A stretch of 64,000 nucleotides of DNA from Ectothiorhodospira lacustris (GCF_022227845.1 NZ_JAJNQN010000003.1:124001-188000); one strand, 5' to 3'; shown: positions 42,388-52,165, counted from the stretch's first letter. Notes: generated from the letters alone by a model not told the origin. A program made the numbers and translations.

Positions 42388-44224
42388 CAGTGTGCGTCCG
42401 CGTCCTGGGATTGGAATTGCCCCCGGCCATTCGCGCGATGTCCTGTTCATCCAGTGCCAGTTGATCTTCAGCGGACTGTTCCGCCCGGGTGGGTGGGAGC
42501 AGCAGCGCATGGCTGGCCTCGATCAGGTTCGAGCAGATCTCGAAGGCGTAGTTCTCATCGTTCATCATCGACGTGGCGATGGAGGAAGACAAGCGTCTGC
42601 CACGGATCAGCGCGTTGAGGTCTGCCGTGAAGCTGCGGCCGGATTTATTCACCGACAGCTTAAGGGCATCCAGTGACAGACTTGTGACAGTCTCCGGGTC
42701 CTGGGATCGGAGTTGGCGGATTTCTCGCAGCACCTTGGCAATCTGCAGACGGATGGTGTCATAGCGCTCCCGGATCAGCGGATTGCCGGAGACGCCATGG
42801 CGGGAGAGGTTCTTTTGCAGGTGCTTGGTGGCCTTCACCGCCTCGACGATATCGCGGCTGGCCTGCTGCAGGACGTAGAGCTGTTCCACCGATTGCTGGG
42901 ACAGCTCACGGCCCTGGATCTCGCTGATGAAGGCAACGATGTCGCTGTGCAGGCTCTTGATCCTTGCCTCATAGAGGTCGTCCACATCCAGCGGGATGAT
43001 GCGGCGGGTATTTTTCACGGCGTCCACCAGCGATTGGTCGGAGTCGATCACCGAACGGCGCAGGCTGACCCCGTGGGCGATCAGATCATGGGCATTGTCA
43101 TAGAGATGTCCCACTTCCTTGCGCAGGGCGCTGATGGCCGCGGCCGGTGTCTCCAAGGCGCCGGGATAGAGGTACAGGGGTTTTTCCCTGGATTTCGGGG
43201 CAAAGTTCACATGTTTGAGCAGCGCCCGCTCCAGCACGCCGGTGAAGGGCGCCAGCAGGATGACGCCCAGCAGATTGAACAGGGTATGGAACAGGGCCAG
43301 CTTGAGCAGGTATTCGTCGTCGGCAAGTCCCATCAATGCGCCCAGATAGTCCACCGCCCAGGCCATCTGCCCGATGAAGGTGATGGCCACGGCAGCAGTC
43401 ATGACATTGAACAGTACATGGGCGATGGCCAGGCGCTTGCCGCCCAGGTTGGCGGTCATGCCGCCGATGGCAGTGGTGATGGCGCTGCCCAGGTTGGCGC
43501 CGATGGCCAGGGCGAGGGCGCTGTCATAGCTGATCTGACCGGTGGCCAGGGCGGTGATGATCACCAGCAGGGTGGCATGGCTGGACTGCATGATCACGGT
43601 GATCAGCATGCCGATGCCGGTATAAAGCAGCACCCCGAGGACGCCCGGAATCACATAACCGGAAAGATCGAAGGCCCCCTGGAAGGCCTCGAAGCCTTCT
43701 TTCATGTAATGGATGCCCAGGAACAGGAAGCCCACCCCCAGGGTCGCGTAACCAATACCCTGGAGGATCTTCGAGCGCTGCAACAGCAGGATGACGCCGA
43801 TGACCAGAGCGGGCATGGCATAGCCGGCGATGTCCACCCGCAGACCCAGGCCGGCGATCAGCCAGGCTCCGGTGGTGGTGCCCAGGTTGGCTCCCATGAT
43901 GACGCCGATGCCGGCCGCCAAGGTAATCATCTCGGCGCTGACGAAGGAAATGGTGACCAGCGACACCAGGGTGCTGGACTGCATCAGGGTGGTGCTGGTG
44001 ATGCCGAAGGCGATACTCTTCCAGAGCCGGTTGGTGCATGTCCGCAGCACCTGTTCCAGGGCGCCCCCGGTGAAGCTCTTGAAGCCCTTTTCCAGCGACA
44101 GCATGCCGAACAGGAATAGCGCCACCCCGGCGGCGATTTCCTTGAAATCCGGACTGATCCAGAAGCCGTAGCTCAGGATCAGCAGGAGCAGGGGCAACGG
44201 GGCTTGGCGCCAGAACCTGAGCAC
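42362..44224 (-). CDS. Na/Pi cotransporter family protein with PhoU-like domain
   Basis: A 620-residue inner-membrane protein of the NptA/YjbB type. It has two repeated Na/Pi cotransporter units with the paired motifs LMQSSTLVSLVTISF and IMQSSHATLLVIITALATG, plus GANLGTTTGAWLIAGLGL and GANLGSAITTAIGG. Around eight to ten membrane helices occupy residues 5-330, followed by a helical PhoU-like cytoplasmic domain (about 345-570) and a polar tail. It is expected to move phosphate with sodium, commonly as an exporter in bacteria. It starts 6 nt after lpxB, so it shares its transcript. Confidence 0.9.
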   Translation of the reverse strand: MLRFWRQAPLPLLLLILSYGFWISPDFKEIAAGVALFLFGMLSLEKGFKSFTGGALEQVLRTCTNRLWKSIAFGITSTTLMQSSTLVSLVTISFVSAEMITLAAGIGVIMGANLGTTTGAWLIAGLGLRVDIAGYAMPALVIGVILLLQRSKILQGIGYATLGVGFLFLGIHYMKEGFEAFQGAFDLSGYVIPGVLGVLLYTGIGMLITVIMQSSHATLLVIITALATGQISYDSALALAIGANLGSAITTAIGGMTANLGGKRLAIAHVLFNVMTAAVAITFIGQMAWAVDYLGALMGLADDEYLLKLALFHTLFNLLGVILLAPFTGVLERALLKHVNFAPKSREKPLYLYPGALETPAAAISALRKEVGHLYDNAHDLIAHGVSLRRSVIDSDQSLVDAVKNTRRIIPLDVDDLYEARIKSLHSDIVAFISEIQGRELSQQSVEQLYVLQQASRDIVEAVKATKHLQKNLSRHGVSGNPLIRERYDTIRLQIAKVLREIRQLRSQDPETVTSLSLDALKLSVNKSGRSFTADLNALIRGRRLSSSIATSMMNDENYAFEICSNLIEASHALLLPPTRAEQSAEDQLALDEQDIARMAGGNSNPRTRTHTDEDEKTAG

Positions 44225-44230
44225 AGTGGG

Positions 44231-45424
44231 TCAACCCTCCCGATCGGATGTGTTCAGCAGGTGTCCGTGCTCAATCAGCTCCAGCGCCATCCTGGCCACT
44301 TTTTCCGATCCTCCCCCTTCTCCCAGGCGTTCCCGGACCTCGATCAGGGCCGCCACCACCGAGCGGTGATAATCCTCATCCGCCAGCAGGCGTTCCACCT
44401 CCTCACCGATATTCTGCGCCGTGGCGGCATCCTGCACGAACTCCCGTACCACTTCCCGGCCGGCGACGATATTGGCCAGGCCGATATGGGGAATCAGGAT
44501 CAGACGGCTCAGGATGGCGTGGGTGATGGGGGCGACCCGGTAGATGATGGCCATGGGGGTCCTGAGCAGGGCCGCCTCCAGGGTGGCCGTGCCGGAGGCG
44601 ATGATGAGGGCGCGGCTGACCGACATGACGTCATAGGTTCGCCCGCTCACCTGCAGGATGTCCAGGGACGGGTCCAGATAGGGTACCACGTCGCCGGCCA
44701 CGTCCACCCCCGGGGCCAGGGGCATCACGAAGCGGATCTGCGGATGCCGTTGTCGCAGCCACCGGCAGGCCTCCATCATGATGGGTAGGTGGCGGCGCAG
44801 TTCCCCGCTGCGGCTGCCGGGCAGCAGTGCCACCGGGGGGCGGTCCGGGTCCAGGCCCAGGCTTGCCCGGATCTCCTGCGGCGTGGCGGAGGGGAGTACC
44901 ACGTCCACCAGGGGATTGCCCACATAGCGGACCGGGATGCCGTAACGCCGGTAGACGTCCACCTCGAAGGGAAACAGCACCGCCATGGCATCGATGACCC
45001 GGCCGATGCGCTTGACCCGATGGGGCCGCCAGGCCCAGATCTGGGGGCTGACATAGAACAGCACCCGGATGCCCAGGGCCTTGGCGGCCTTGGCCAGGCG
45101 CAGGTTGAACTCCACATAGTCCACCAGCACCAGCAGATCCGGCGGGTCTGACTGCAGGTGCTGCTTGAGGGTCTCCAGGGCCCGGCGGATATCCCGGTAC
45201 TGGGCGATCACCTCCCACAGGCCCACCACCGCCAGGCGCCCGGCATCCACGACCAGTTCCACCCCCGCCTCACGCATGGCGCCGCAGCCCATGCCGGTAT
45301 AGCGATTGCCGGGACGCAGGCCTTCAAGGGCGCGGACCATGTTGGCGGCATGCAGGTCGCCGGAGACCTCGCCGGCGACGATCATGACATGCAGCGGTGC
45401 CAGCGGTGCGCTCGAGTCAGTCAA
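44231..45424 (-). CDS. lpxB: Lipid-A-disaccharide synthase
   Basis: LpxB is the peripheral-membrane GT19 glycosyltransferase joining lipid X and UDP-2,3-diacylglucosamine to the tetraacyl disaccharide. The 397-residue reading has VMIVAGEVSGDLHAANMV, LLVLVDYVEFNLRLAKAA, the FYVSPQIWAWRPHRVKRIG signature, LLPGSRSGELRRHLP and IIASGTATLEAALL. A TTG at 45424 is taken as start, overlapping the gnnB-like gene by 8 nt; a longer reading is possible but lacks support. In most relatives lpxB directly follows lpxA on the same strand; here it is inverted and joined to gnnA/gnnB-like genes. Confidence 0.95.
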   Translation of the reverse strand: MTDSSAPLAPLHVMIVAGEVSGDLHAANMVRALEGLRPGNRYTGMGCGAMREAGVELVVDAGRLAVVGLWEVIAQYRDIRRALETLKQHLQSDPPDLLVLVDYVEFNLRLAKAAKALGIRVLFYVSPQIWAWRPHRVKRIGRVIDAMAVLFPFEVDVYRRYGIPVRYVGNPLVDVVLPSATPQEIRASLGLDPDRPPVALLPGSRSGELRRHLPIMMEACRWLRQRHPQIRFVMPLAPGVDVAGDVVPYLDPSLDILQVSGRTYDVMSVSRALIIASGTATLEAALLRTPMAIIYRVAPITHAILSRLILIPHIGLANIVAGREVVREFVQDAATAQNIGEEVERLLADEDYHRSVVAALIEVRERLGEGGGSEKVARMALELIEHGHLLNTSDREG

Positions 45425-46511
45425 GGGCCCCCCGGATGATATCGGTGATCCGCACCAGGTCCTCGTCACGGATCTCGGGATAGATGGGCAGGGACAGGCA
45501 GCGCTCGGTGACGGATTCGGTCACCGGCAGGTGGACCTGGGCGCAGCTATCACCGAAGGCCTTCTGGCGATGCAGGGGGATGGGGTAGTACACGGCGCAG
45601 GCGATCCCCGCCTGCTGCAAGGCCTGCATGACGGCGTCACGGCGATCCGTCAGCAGGGTGTACTGATGGAACACGTGCACACCCAGGCCGTCCTCGAAGG
45701 GCGTGGTCACCGGGGTGTCGGCCAGCAGTGCGTTGTAGCGGTGGGCGGCCCGGCGCCGTTCCCGGTTGAAGCGGTCGATGTGCTTGAGCTTGACCCGCAG
45801 GATGGCCGCCTGGATCTCGTCCAGCCGGCTGTTGTAGCCGATGATGTCGTGGTGATAGCGCACCCGGCTGCCGTGGTTTCTCAGGGTCCGCAGCCGGTCG
45901 GCGTGTGCATCGGAGCCGGTGGTGATCAGACCACCGTCGCCGTAGCAGCCCAGGTTCTTGCTGGGGAAAAAGCTGAAACAGCCGAAGGCCCCGGTGGTGC
46001 CGGTCTGGGTGCCGTTCACGGTGGCGCCGAAGGACTGGGCGCAATCTTCCACCAGGATCAGGTCATGGGTCTTGCTCAGGGCCTGGAGGCGGGACAGGTC
46101 CGCCGGCTGGCCGAAGAGATGGACCGGCATGATGGCCCGGGTGCGTTCGTTGATGGCCGCTTCCACCTGAGCCACGTCGATGTTGAAGGTGCGCGGGTCG
46201 ATGTCCACGAATACCGGCACGGCACCCACATAGCGGATGGCCTCGGCGGTGGCGATGAAGGTAAAGGCGGTGGTGATGACCTCGTCCCCCTCGCCGATGC
46301 CGGCGGCGGCCAGGGCCAGGTGCAGGGCATCGGTGCCGGAGGCGCAGGTGATGGCATGGGGTGTCCCCAGGTAGTCGGCCAGTTCCTGTTCCAGGGCCTG
46401 CACGTTGGGACCCAGGATGAACTGAGTATTTTCCAGGACCTGGGCGATTCCCGCGTCGATCTCGTCCTTCAACTGGTGGTACTGGGCCTTCAGGTCGACC
46501 ATTGGGATCAT
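45417..46511 (-). CDS. gnnB: DegT/DnrJ-type aminotransferase, probable GnnB
   Basis: A 364-residue PLP-dependent sugar aminotransferase: ITCASGTDALHLALAAAGIG, TAFTFIATAEAI, LVEDCAQSFGA, PLP lysine Lys185 in CFSFFPSKNLGCYGDGG, and NSRLDEIQAAILRVKL. GnnB of Acidithiobacillus ferrooxidans aminates the 3-keto group of UDP-GlcNAc made by GnnA to give UDP-GlcNAc3N. Here the gene lies between a gnnA-like gene and lpxB, so that role is strongly suggested by context. Family-level alternatives are WbpE/WlbC-type enzymes that make other 3-amino sugars. ATG at 46511 has AAGGA at good distance. Confidence 0.82.
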   Translation of the reverse strand: MIPMVDLKAQYHQLKDEIDAGIAQVLENTQFILGPNVQALEQELADYLGTPHAITCASGTDALHLALAAAGIGEGDEVITTAFTFIATAEAIRYVGAVPVFVDIDPRTFNIDVAQVEAAINERTRAIMPVHLFGQPADLSRLQALSKTHDLILVEDCAQSFGATVNGTQTGTTGAFGCFSFFPSKNLGCYGDGGLITTGSDAHADRLRTLRNHGSRVRYHHDIIGYNSRLDEIQAAILRVKLKHIDRFNRERRRAAHRYNALLADTPVTTPFEDGLGVHVFHQYTLLTDRRDAVMQALQQAGIACAVYYPIPLHRQKAFGDSCAQVHLPVTESVTERCLSLPIYPEIRDEDLVRITDIIRGALD

Positions 46512-46578
46512 GGTGTGTTTTTTCCTTGCTTGGCTGGCTTGCTTGAATGAATGCGGTCTGTGCGGGAGGGGGCGGGCG

Positions 46579-47541
46579 TCAATCGCGCCGGTCGCGCATG
46601 GGGGAGCCCTGCCGGACCAGTTCGCTGATGCGGATGGCCGTTTCCAGGGCCCGCTGGCCGTCTTCGCCGGAAACCACCACCGGGGCGCCGTGCTGGATCG
46701 CATCCAGAAAGGCGATGATCTCCGCCTTGAGGGCATCGCCTTCCTCGAAAAAGCTCTCTTCGCTGATGACCTCGGGAATGCCCGGGAACATCTCCCTGTC
46801 GCCCAGTCGATGCACCGACAGCCCCCGGTTCTGGAAATCCACCGAGACATAGGCGTTTTTCTGGAAGATGCGCATCTTGCGCTCGGTCTTGAGGCTGACC
46901 CGGCTGGAGGTGACATTGGCCACGCAGCCGCTTTCGAACTCGATGCGGGCGTTGGCGATGTCGATGGCGTCGGACAGGACCCGGGCGCCGCTGGCGGCCA
47001 GGGATTTCACCGGCGAGCGCACCATGTCCAGGATGATGTCGATGTCATGGATCATCAGGTCCAGCACCACGTTCACGTCCGTGGCCCGGGGCTTGAAGGG
47101 GGCCAGGCGGTGAGATTCGATGAACAGGGGTTCGCCGCGCCGGTCCGCCAGATCCATGAGGGCGGCATTGAAGCGCTCCAGGTGTCCCACCTGCAGGATC
47201 ACACCCCGCTCCTGGGCCAGCCGGTTCAGGGCGGCGGCTTCTTCCACGGTGGAGGTGATGGGTTTTTCCACCAGCACATGGGTGCCGTGTTCGAGGAAAT
47301 CCCGGGCTACGGAAAAGTGCAGGGTGGTGGGCACGGCGATACTGACGGCGTCCACCTGCCCGAGCAGTTCGCGGTAGTCGGTGACGGCGCGACATCCGCA
47401 TTGTTCGGCCACGGCGGCGGCGGTCTCGGCACTGGCGTCGGCCACCGCCACCAACTCTGCATTGGGAAGGGCGGCGTATTTCCGGGCGTGGAATTTGCCA
47501 AGATAGCCGACGCCGATCACGGCGCATCGTGTGGAGGTCAT
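46579..47541 (-). CDS. gnnA: Gfo/Idh/MocA-type sugar-nucleotide dehydrogenase, probable GnnA
   Basis: A 320-residue NAD-dependent oxidoreductase. The Rossmann start is CAVIGVGYLGKFHARKYAAL, the conserved lysine is in VLVEKPITSTVEE (Lys93), and VNVVLDLMIHDIDIILDMV holds the substrate/catalytic His-Asp region. GnnA oxidises the 3-OH of UDP-GlcNAc. The gene is first in the minus-strand block gnnA-gnnB-lpxB and diverges from rnhB. ATG at 47541 is preferred to one 36 nt upstream because it begins the family N-terminus. It could instead act on UDP-GlcNAc-uronate (WbpB/WlbA type), but there are no other uronate-pathway genes here. Confidence 0.8.
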   Translation of the reverse strand: MTSTRCAVIGVGYLGKFHARKYAALPNAELVAVADASAETAAAVAEQCGCRAVTDYRELLGQVDAVSIAVPTTLHFSVARDFLEHGTHVLVEKPITSTVEEAAALNRLAQERGVILQVGHLERFNAALMDLADRRGEPLFIESHRLAPFKPRATDVNVVLDLMIHDIDIILDMVRSPVKSLAASGARVLSDAIDIANARIEFESGCVANVTSSRVSLKTERKMRIFQKNAYVSVDFQNRGLSVHRLGDREMFPGIPEVISEESFFEEGDALKAEIIAFLDAIQHGAPVVVSGEDGQRALETAIRISELVRQGSPMRDRRD

Positions 47542-47658
47542 GGGCGGTCCGGGGGCTTGCGGTGAACGGCGCGGCATGAGCCGATGGCCCTGATGGGGTG
47601 CGCCTTGGTAGCATGTCGTGCTGGCATTTTACTCCAAGCGTGGCGAGAACGACATCTG

Positions 47659-48264
47659 ATGCAACCTGATCTGGTGAACCTGGGCCTGCGGCCGGATGTG
47701 GCGGGCGTGGACGAAGTGGGCCGCGGTCCGCTGGCGGGTCCGGTCGTAGCGGCGGCGGTGATCCTGGATCCGGCCCGTCCCATCGACGGATTGAAGGATT
47801 CCAAGGCCCTGAGTCCGGCTCGGCGAGAGGCCCTGGACGGACTGATCCGGGAACGAGCACTGGCCTGGTCCATTGCGATCTGTTCGCCGGCGGAGATCGA
47901 TGCGTTGAATATCCTGCAGGCCAGCCTGCTGGCCATGCGCCGGGCGGTGGAAACCCTCGCCACCCCGGCCGGCCTGGCCCTGGTGGACGGCAATCGCTGT
48001 CCGGAGGCGATGCCCTGTCAGGTCCTGGCGGTGGTGCAGGGGGACAAGACCGTGGCGGCCATCAGCGCGGCGTCCATCATCGCCAAGGTCTATCGGGATG
48101 CCCTGATGGTGGCCCTGGATGCCGAGTATCCCGGCTACGGGCTGGCGGGCCACAAGGGTTACCCCACCCCCGTGCATCTGGAAGCCCTGGCCCGCCTGGG
48201 GCCGAGCCCTTGTCATCGAATGAGTTTTGCCCCGGTACGGCGGGCGGCCTGCAAGACGTCCTGA
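47659..48264 (+). CDS. rnhB: Ribonuclease HII
   Basis: RNase HII cuts at ribonucleotides embedded in DNA and at RNA in RNA-DNA hybrids. The 201-residue protein has the signature [20 protein letters not shown] with catalytic Asp18 and Glu19, [15 protein letters not shown], and later acidic residues in ALVDGNRC and [26 protein letters not shown] is also conserved. The stop codon lies inside the recurrent motif GACGTCCTGAACCCGTC, and the stop is immediately followed by the repeat field 48258-48545. Confidence 0.95.
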   Translation: MQPDLVNLGLRPDVAGVDEVGRGPLAGPVVAAAVILDPARPIDGLKDSKALSPARREALDGLIRERALAWSIAICSPAEIDALNILQASLLAMRRAVETLATPAGLALVDGNRCPEAMPCQVLAVVQGDKTVAAISAASIIAKVYRDALMVALDAEYPGYGLAGHKGYPTPVHLEALARLGPSPCHRMSFAPVRRAACKTS

Positions 48265-48545
48265 ACCCGTCATTCTGCCCTGGAGGGATTTTCTGTAGGG
48301 TGTCTTGACCCCGTCACTTCTGCCCGGAGGGGCGGCTTTCAGGGTGTTTTGGGCCCGTCATTCCCGCGCAAGCGGGAACCCAGCGGCTGGTAACGGACTG
48401 AAAGTTCCGGACTCCCGCTTTCGCGGGAGTGACGCCAGGTGTGTTTCTGCGGGAGTGACGGCGATATGCTTTCACGGGAGTGGCGCCAATGTATATTCGT
48501 GGGAGTGGTGACATTAATGCGCCTTCGCAGGAATGGTGACGCCAG
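48258..48545. repeat. Compound repeat field between rnhB and dnaE
   Basis: A 365-nt gap (48265-48629) dominated by repeats. Three direct, imperfect 44-nt units begin near 48258, 48302 and 48346 (GTCCTGAACCCGTCA type). The third runs into a REPIN-like inverted pair (48357-48434: arms TTCCCGCG-CAAG-CGGGAA and CTCCCGCTTTCGCGGGAG). Then come five degenerate copies of GGGAGTGACG at about 48425, 48451, 48476, 48501 and 48529, spaced about 25 nt. The final roughly 85 nt before dnaE is AT-richer; a TATCTT there could be part of a promoter but no good -35 is seen. Confidence 0.88.
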
Positions 48546-48629
48546 TGGACTTTTTCAGAAATACCTTTAACACCCTTCCCCTGCTATCTTGTCCCCCCTG
48601 CCTGCTTCAAGCCTTCAGATATCACTGCG

Positions 48630-51600
48630 ATGACTCAGCCTTTCGTTCACCTCCACCTGCATTCCGAGTTTTCCCTCGTGGACGGCCTGGTCCGCGTGGG
48701 GCCGCTGGTTGCCGCCGTCAAGGGGGCGGGGATGCCCGCCTGCGCGGTGACCGACCAGACCAATCTGTTCGCCATGGTCAAGTTTTACAAGGCGGCACTC
48801 AAGTCCGGAGTCAAGCCCATCATCGGCACGGATCTGTGGGTGACGTCCGGCGAGTCCGGCGAACCGCCCACCCGACTGGTGTTGCTGTGCCAGAACGACC
48901 CGGGTTACAAGCGCCTGACCCGTCTCATCAGTCGGGGCTATCAGGAAGGCCAGCACAGCGGCTCTCCGGTCCTGGAGCGGGACTGGTTCACCCGCGAAGC
49001 CTGCGAGGGACTGATCGCCCTGTCCGGGGGCCGGGAAGGGGAAGTGGGCCGGGCCCTGCTGTCCCGACAGCCCGAGAATGCCGGGCCGGCCTGCGATTTC
49101 TGGTGCGAGATCTTCCCTGACCGCTTCTACCTGGAGCTGATCCGCACCGGCCGGGAAGAAGAGGAGGATTACCTGCACGCCGCCGTGGCCCTGGCAGGGG
49201 AGCGGGGGCTGCCGGTGGTGGCCACCAACGACGTGCGCTTCATCAGCCCTGACGATTACGACGCACACGAGGCCCGGGTCTGCATCCATGAGGGCCGGGT
49301 CTTGGACGACCCCCGGCGGCCTCGGCTCTACAGCCCTCAGCAGTACCTCAAGACCCCGGAGGAGATGGCGGAACTCTTCGCCGATATCCCCGAGGCCCTG
49401 GCCAATACCGTGGAGATCGCCCGACGCTGCAATCTCGTCCTGACCCTGGGGGAGAACTATCTGCCGGAGTACCCCATCCCCGCGGGCATGACCACAGACG
49501 CGTATTTCCGCCAGCTCTCCCATCAAGGGCTGGATGAGCGCCTGGTGCGCCTGTTCCCACCGGATACTCCGGCCCGGGAGGAAAAGGAGAAGGCCTACCG
49601 GGCCCGCCTGGACCTGGAACTGGACGTGATCTGCCAGATGGGATTTCCCGGCTACTTCCTCATCGTGGCGGACTTCATCCAGTGGGCCAAGGACAACGGT
49701 GTGCCGGTGGGTCCCGGGCGTGGCTCCGGCGCCGGTTCCCTGGTGGCGTATGCGCTGAAAATCACCGATCTTGATCCGATCCGCTACGAACTGCTGTTCG
49801 AGCGCTTCCTCAACCCGGAGCGGGTGTCCATGCCCGACTTCGACGTGGACTTCTGCATGGAGAAGCGGGACAGCGTGATTGAGTACGTGGCCCGGCGCTA
49901 TGGCCGCGACAAGGTCTCCCAGATCATCACCTACGGCACCATGGCCGCCAAGGCGGTGGTCCGTGACGCCGGTCGCGTACTGGGCCATGCCTACGGGTTC
50001 GTGGACCGTATCGCCAAACAGATCCCGTTCGAGATCGGCATGACCCTGGACAAGGCCCTGGAGCAGGAGGAGGACCTGCGCCGCAGCTATGAGGAGGATG
50101 AGGAAGTCCGGGGCCTCATCGACTTGGCCCGCAAGCTGGAGGGGGTGGCCAGAAACGCCGGCAAGCATGCCGGAGGCGTGGTCATCGCCCCCACCACCCT
50201 GACGGATTTCTCCCCCCTGTTCTGCGAACCGGGCGGGCAGGGGGTGGTGACCCACTTCGACAAGGACGACGTGGAGGCTATCGGCCTGGTGAAGTTCGAC
50301 TTCCTGGGTCTGCGCACCCTCACCATCATCGACTGGGCGGTGCAGACCATCAATGCCCAGCGGGCCGAGGCCGGTGAGCCGCCCCTGGATGTGAGTGACG
50401 TGCCCCTGGATGAGGACGGCACCTTCGGTCTGCTCAAACGCCAGGAAACCACGGCGGTATTCCAGCTGGAATCCCGCGGCATGAAGGACCTGATCAAGCG
50501 CCTGCAGCCGGACAACTTCGAGGACATCGTCGCCTTGGTGGCCCTCTATCGGCCCGGCCCCCTGCAGTCGGGGATGGTGGATGACTTCATCAACCGCAAA
50601 CACGGCCGTGCCAGGGTGGAATACCCCCACCCGGCCCTGGAGGCCATCCTGCGTCCCACCTACGGGGTCATCCTCTATCAGGAACAGGTGATGCAGATCG
50701 CCCAGGTGCTGGCGGGGTACAGCCTGGGCGGCGCCGACCTGCTGCGCCGTGCCATGGGCAAGAAGAAGCCCGAGGAGATGGCCAAGCAGCGGGAGATCTT
50801 CCTCACCGGGGCTGTGGCGCAGGGGGTGGAGGAGGCGACTGCCAGCTATATCTTCGACTTGATGGAGAAATTCGCGGGGTACGGCTTCAACAAGTCCCAC
50901 TCCGCCGCTTATGCCCTGCTGTCCTACCAGACCGCCTGGCTCAAGCACCACTACCCGGCCGCCTTCATGGCGGCGGTGCTCTCCGCGGACATGGACCACA
51001 CCGATAAAGTGGTGAATCTGATCGAGGAATGCCGCTGCATGGATCTGGCGGTGATCCCGCCGGACGTGAATGCCTCCAGCTATGAGTTCACCGTACGTGA
51101 TGATCGGACCATCGTCTACGGCCTGGGGGCCATCAAGGGGGTGGGGGAGTCGGCCATCCAGGTGTTCATCGACAGTCGCCGGGGCGACGGCCCCTTCGCC
51201 TCCCTGGATGATCTGTGCGCGCGGGCGGACTCCCAGAAGATCAACCGGCGCACTCTGGAGGCCCTGATCCGGGCCGGCGCCCTGGACTCCATCGGCCCCA
51301 ACCGGGCCACTCTGATGCACAATCTGCCCCTGGCCATGTCCCGGGCTGAGCAGCACCGCCGCGACCAGAACGTGGGGCAGGGGGATCTGTTCGGCATGGC
51401 GCCACCGCCGGAGGTGGCGGCGGTGGCGGCGCCGACCTTGCCGGAATGGGATGAGGAGACCCGGCTGCTGGCGGAGAAGGAGACCCTGGGGCTGTATCTC
51501 ACCGGCCATCCCATCACCCGTTATGAGTTGGAACTGCGACGCATCACCGGCAAGCGCATCGCCGATCTGTTGTCGGACCTGGCGGACAGCGCCCCCGGTC

Positions 51601-52145
51601 AGGGGAGCGGTGAGGGGCAGGGTCGGGGCCGGCAGCGGGAGCAGACCGCCCTGATCGCCGGTCTGGTGGTGGGTATCCGCCTGCGCAACGCCCCGTCCGG
51701 GCGGATGGCCTTTCTCACCCTGGACGATCGTAGCGGCCGCATCGAGGTGGGGCTGTTCGGTGACGATTACCGCCGCTTCCAGGGCCTGTTGGTGAAGGAT
51801 CGCCTGCTGGTGGTGGAGGGCGGTGTGGGCATCGACGAGTTCAGCGGCAACGTGCGCATGCGCGGTCGTCAGGTGATGGACCTGGACCAGGCCCGGGAGC
51901 AGTTTGCCAAGCGGGTGGATCTGACTCTCAACGGCGGCACGGACCCGGCACTGGTGGGGGCACTGGAGGAAAGCCTGTCTCCCTTTCGGGATGGACCCTG
52001 CCCGGTCTTCATCAACTACAGCAACGGCCGCGCCCGTGCCCGCTTCCGGCTGGGTGACGCCTGGCAGCTGCGCCCCACCGAGGAACTGGTACAGCGACTC
52101 AGGGGCCTGCTGGGGGAAGAGGCCGTGCAGATTCACTACCGTTAG
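48630..52145 (+). CDS. dnaE: DNA polymerase III subunit alpha
   Basis: DnaE is the replicative polymerase subunit. The 1171-residue protein has an N-terminal PHP domain ([18 protein letters not shown]). The palm carries the metal-binding acids Asp403 and Asp405 in [13 protein letters not shown], and fingers include [15 protein letters not shown] beta-clamp-binding and OB region (about 1000-1080: [20 protein letters not shown]) and a C-terminal tau-binding part follow. Length is close to E. coli DnaE (1160 aa). It lies between rnhB and accA, the canonical order, but is separated from rnhB by a repeat field. Confidence 0.98.
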   Translation: MTQPFVHLHLHSEFSLVDGLVRVGPLVAAVKGAGMPACAVTDQTNLFAMVKFYKAALKSGVKPIIGTDLWVTSGESGEPPTRLVLLCQNDPGYKRLTRLISRGYQEGQHSGSPVLERDWFTREACEGLIALSGGREGEVGRALLSRQPENAGPACDFWCEIFPDRFYLELIRTGREEEEDYLHAAVALAGERGLPVVATNDVRFISPDDYDAHEARVCIHEGRVLDDPRRPRLYSPQQYLKTPEEMAELFADIPEALANTVEIARRCNLVLTLGENYLPEYPIPAGMTTDAYFRQLSHQGLDERLVRLFPPDTPAREEKEKAYRARLDLELDVICQMGFPGYFLIVADFIQWAKDNGVPVGPGRGSGAGSLVAYALKITDLDPIRYELLFERFLNPERVSMPDFDVDFCMEKRDSVIEYVARRYGRDKVSQIITYGTMAAKAVVRDAGRVLGHAYGFVDRIAKQIPFEIGMTLDKALEQEEDLRRSYEEDEEVRGLIDLARKLEGVARNAGKHAGGVVIAPTTLTDFSPLFCEPGGQGVVTHFDKDDVEAIGLVKFDFLGLRTLTIIDWAVQTINAQRAEAGEPPLDVSDVPLDEDGTFGLLKRQETTAVFQLESRGMKDLIKRLQPDNFEDIVALVALYRPGPLQSGMVDDFINRKHGRARVEYPHPALEAILRPTYGVILYQEQVMQIAQVLAGYSLGGADLLRRAMGKKKPEEMAKQREIFLTGAVAQGVEEATASYIFDLMEKFAGYGFNKSHSAAYALLSYQTAWLKHHYPAAFMAAVLSADMDHTDKVVNLIEECRCMDLAVIPPDVNASSYEFTVRDDRTIVYGLGAIKGVGESAIQVFIDSRRGDGPFASLDDLCARADSQKINRRTLEALIRAGALDSIGPNRATLMHNLPLAMSRAEQHRRDQNVGQGDLFGMAPPPEVAAVAAPTLPEWDEETRLLAEKETLGLYLTGHPITRYELELRRITGKRIADLLSDLADSAPGQGSGEGQGRGRQREQTALIAGLVVGIRLRNAPSGRMAFLTLDDRSGRIEVGLFGDDYRRFQGLLVKDRLLVVEGGVGIDEFSGNVRMRGRQVMDLDQAREQFAKRVDLTLNGGTDPALVGALEESLSPFRDGPCPVFINYSNGRARARFRLGDAWQLRPTEELVQRLRGLLGEEAVQIHYR

Positions 52146-52165
52146 GTTCATCCCACGGTTACAGG

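Noticed and set aside
42713-44119. A 468-codon plus-strand frame opposite the Na/Pi cotransporter
   Set aside because: Low-complexity Gly/Asp/His/Gln composition, no ribosome site, and the transporter on the other strand has strong motifs.
48305-48514. Short open frames on both strands in the rnhB-dnaE gap
   Set aside because: They are made entirely of palindromic repeat sequence and have no ribosome site.
48615-52151. A 1178-codon open frame on the minus strand opposite dnaE
   Set aside because: Its composition mirrors dnaE codons read in antisense; it has no recognisable motif, and the plus-strand frame encodes full DnaE. Such frames are common in GC-rich DNA.
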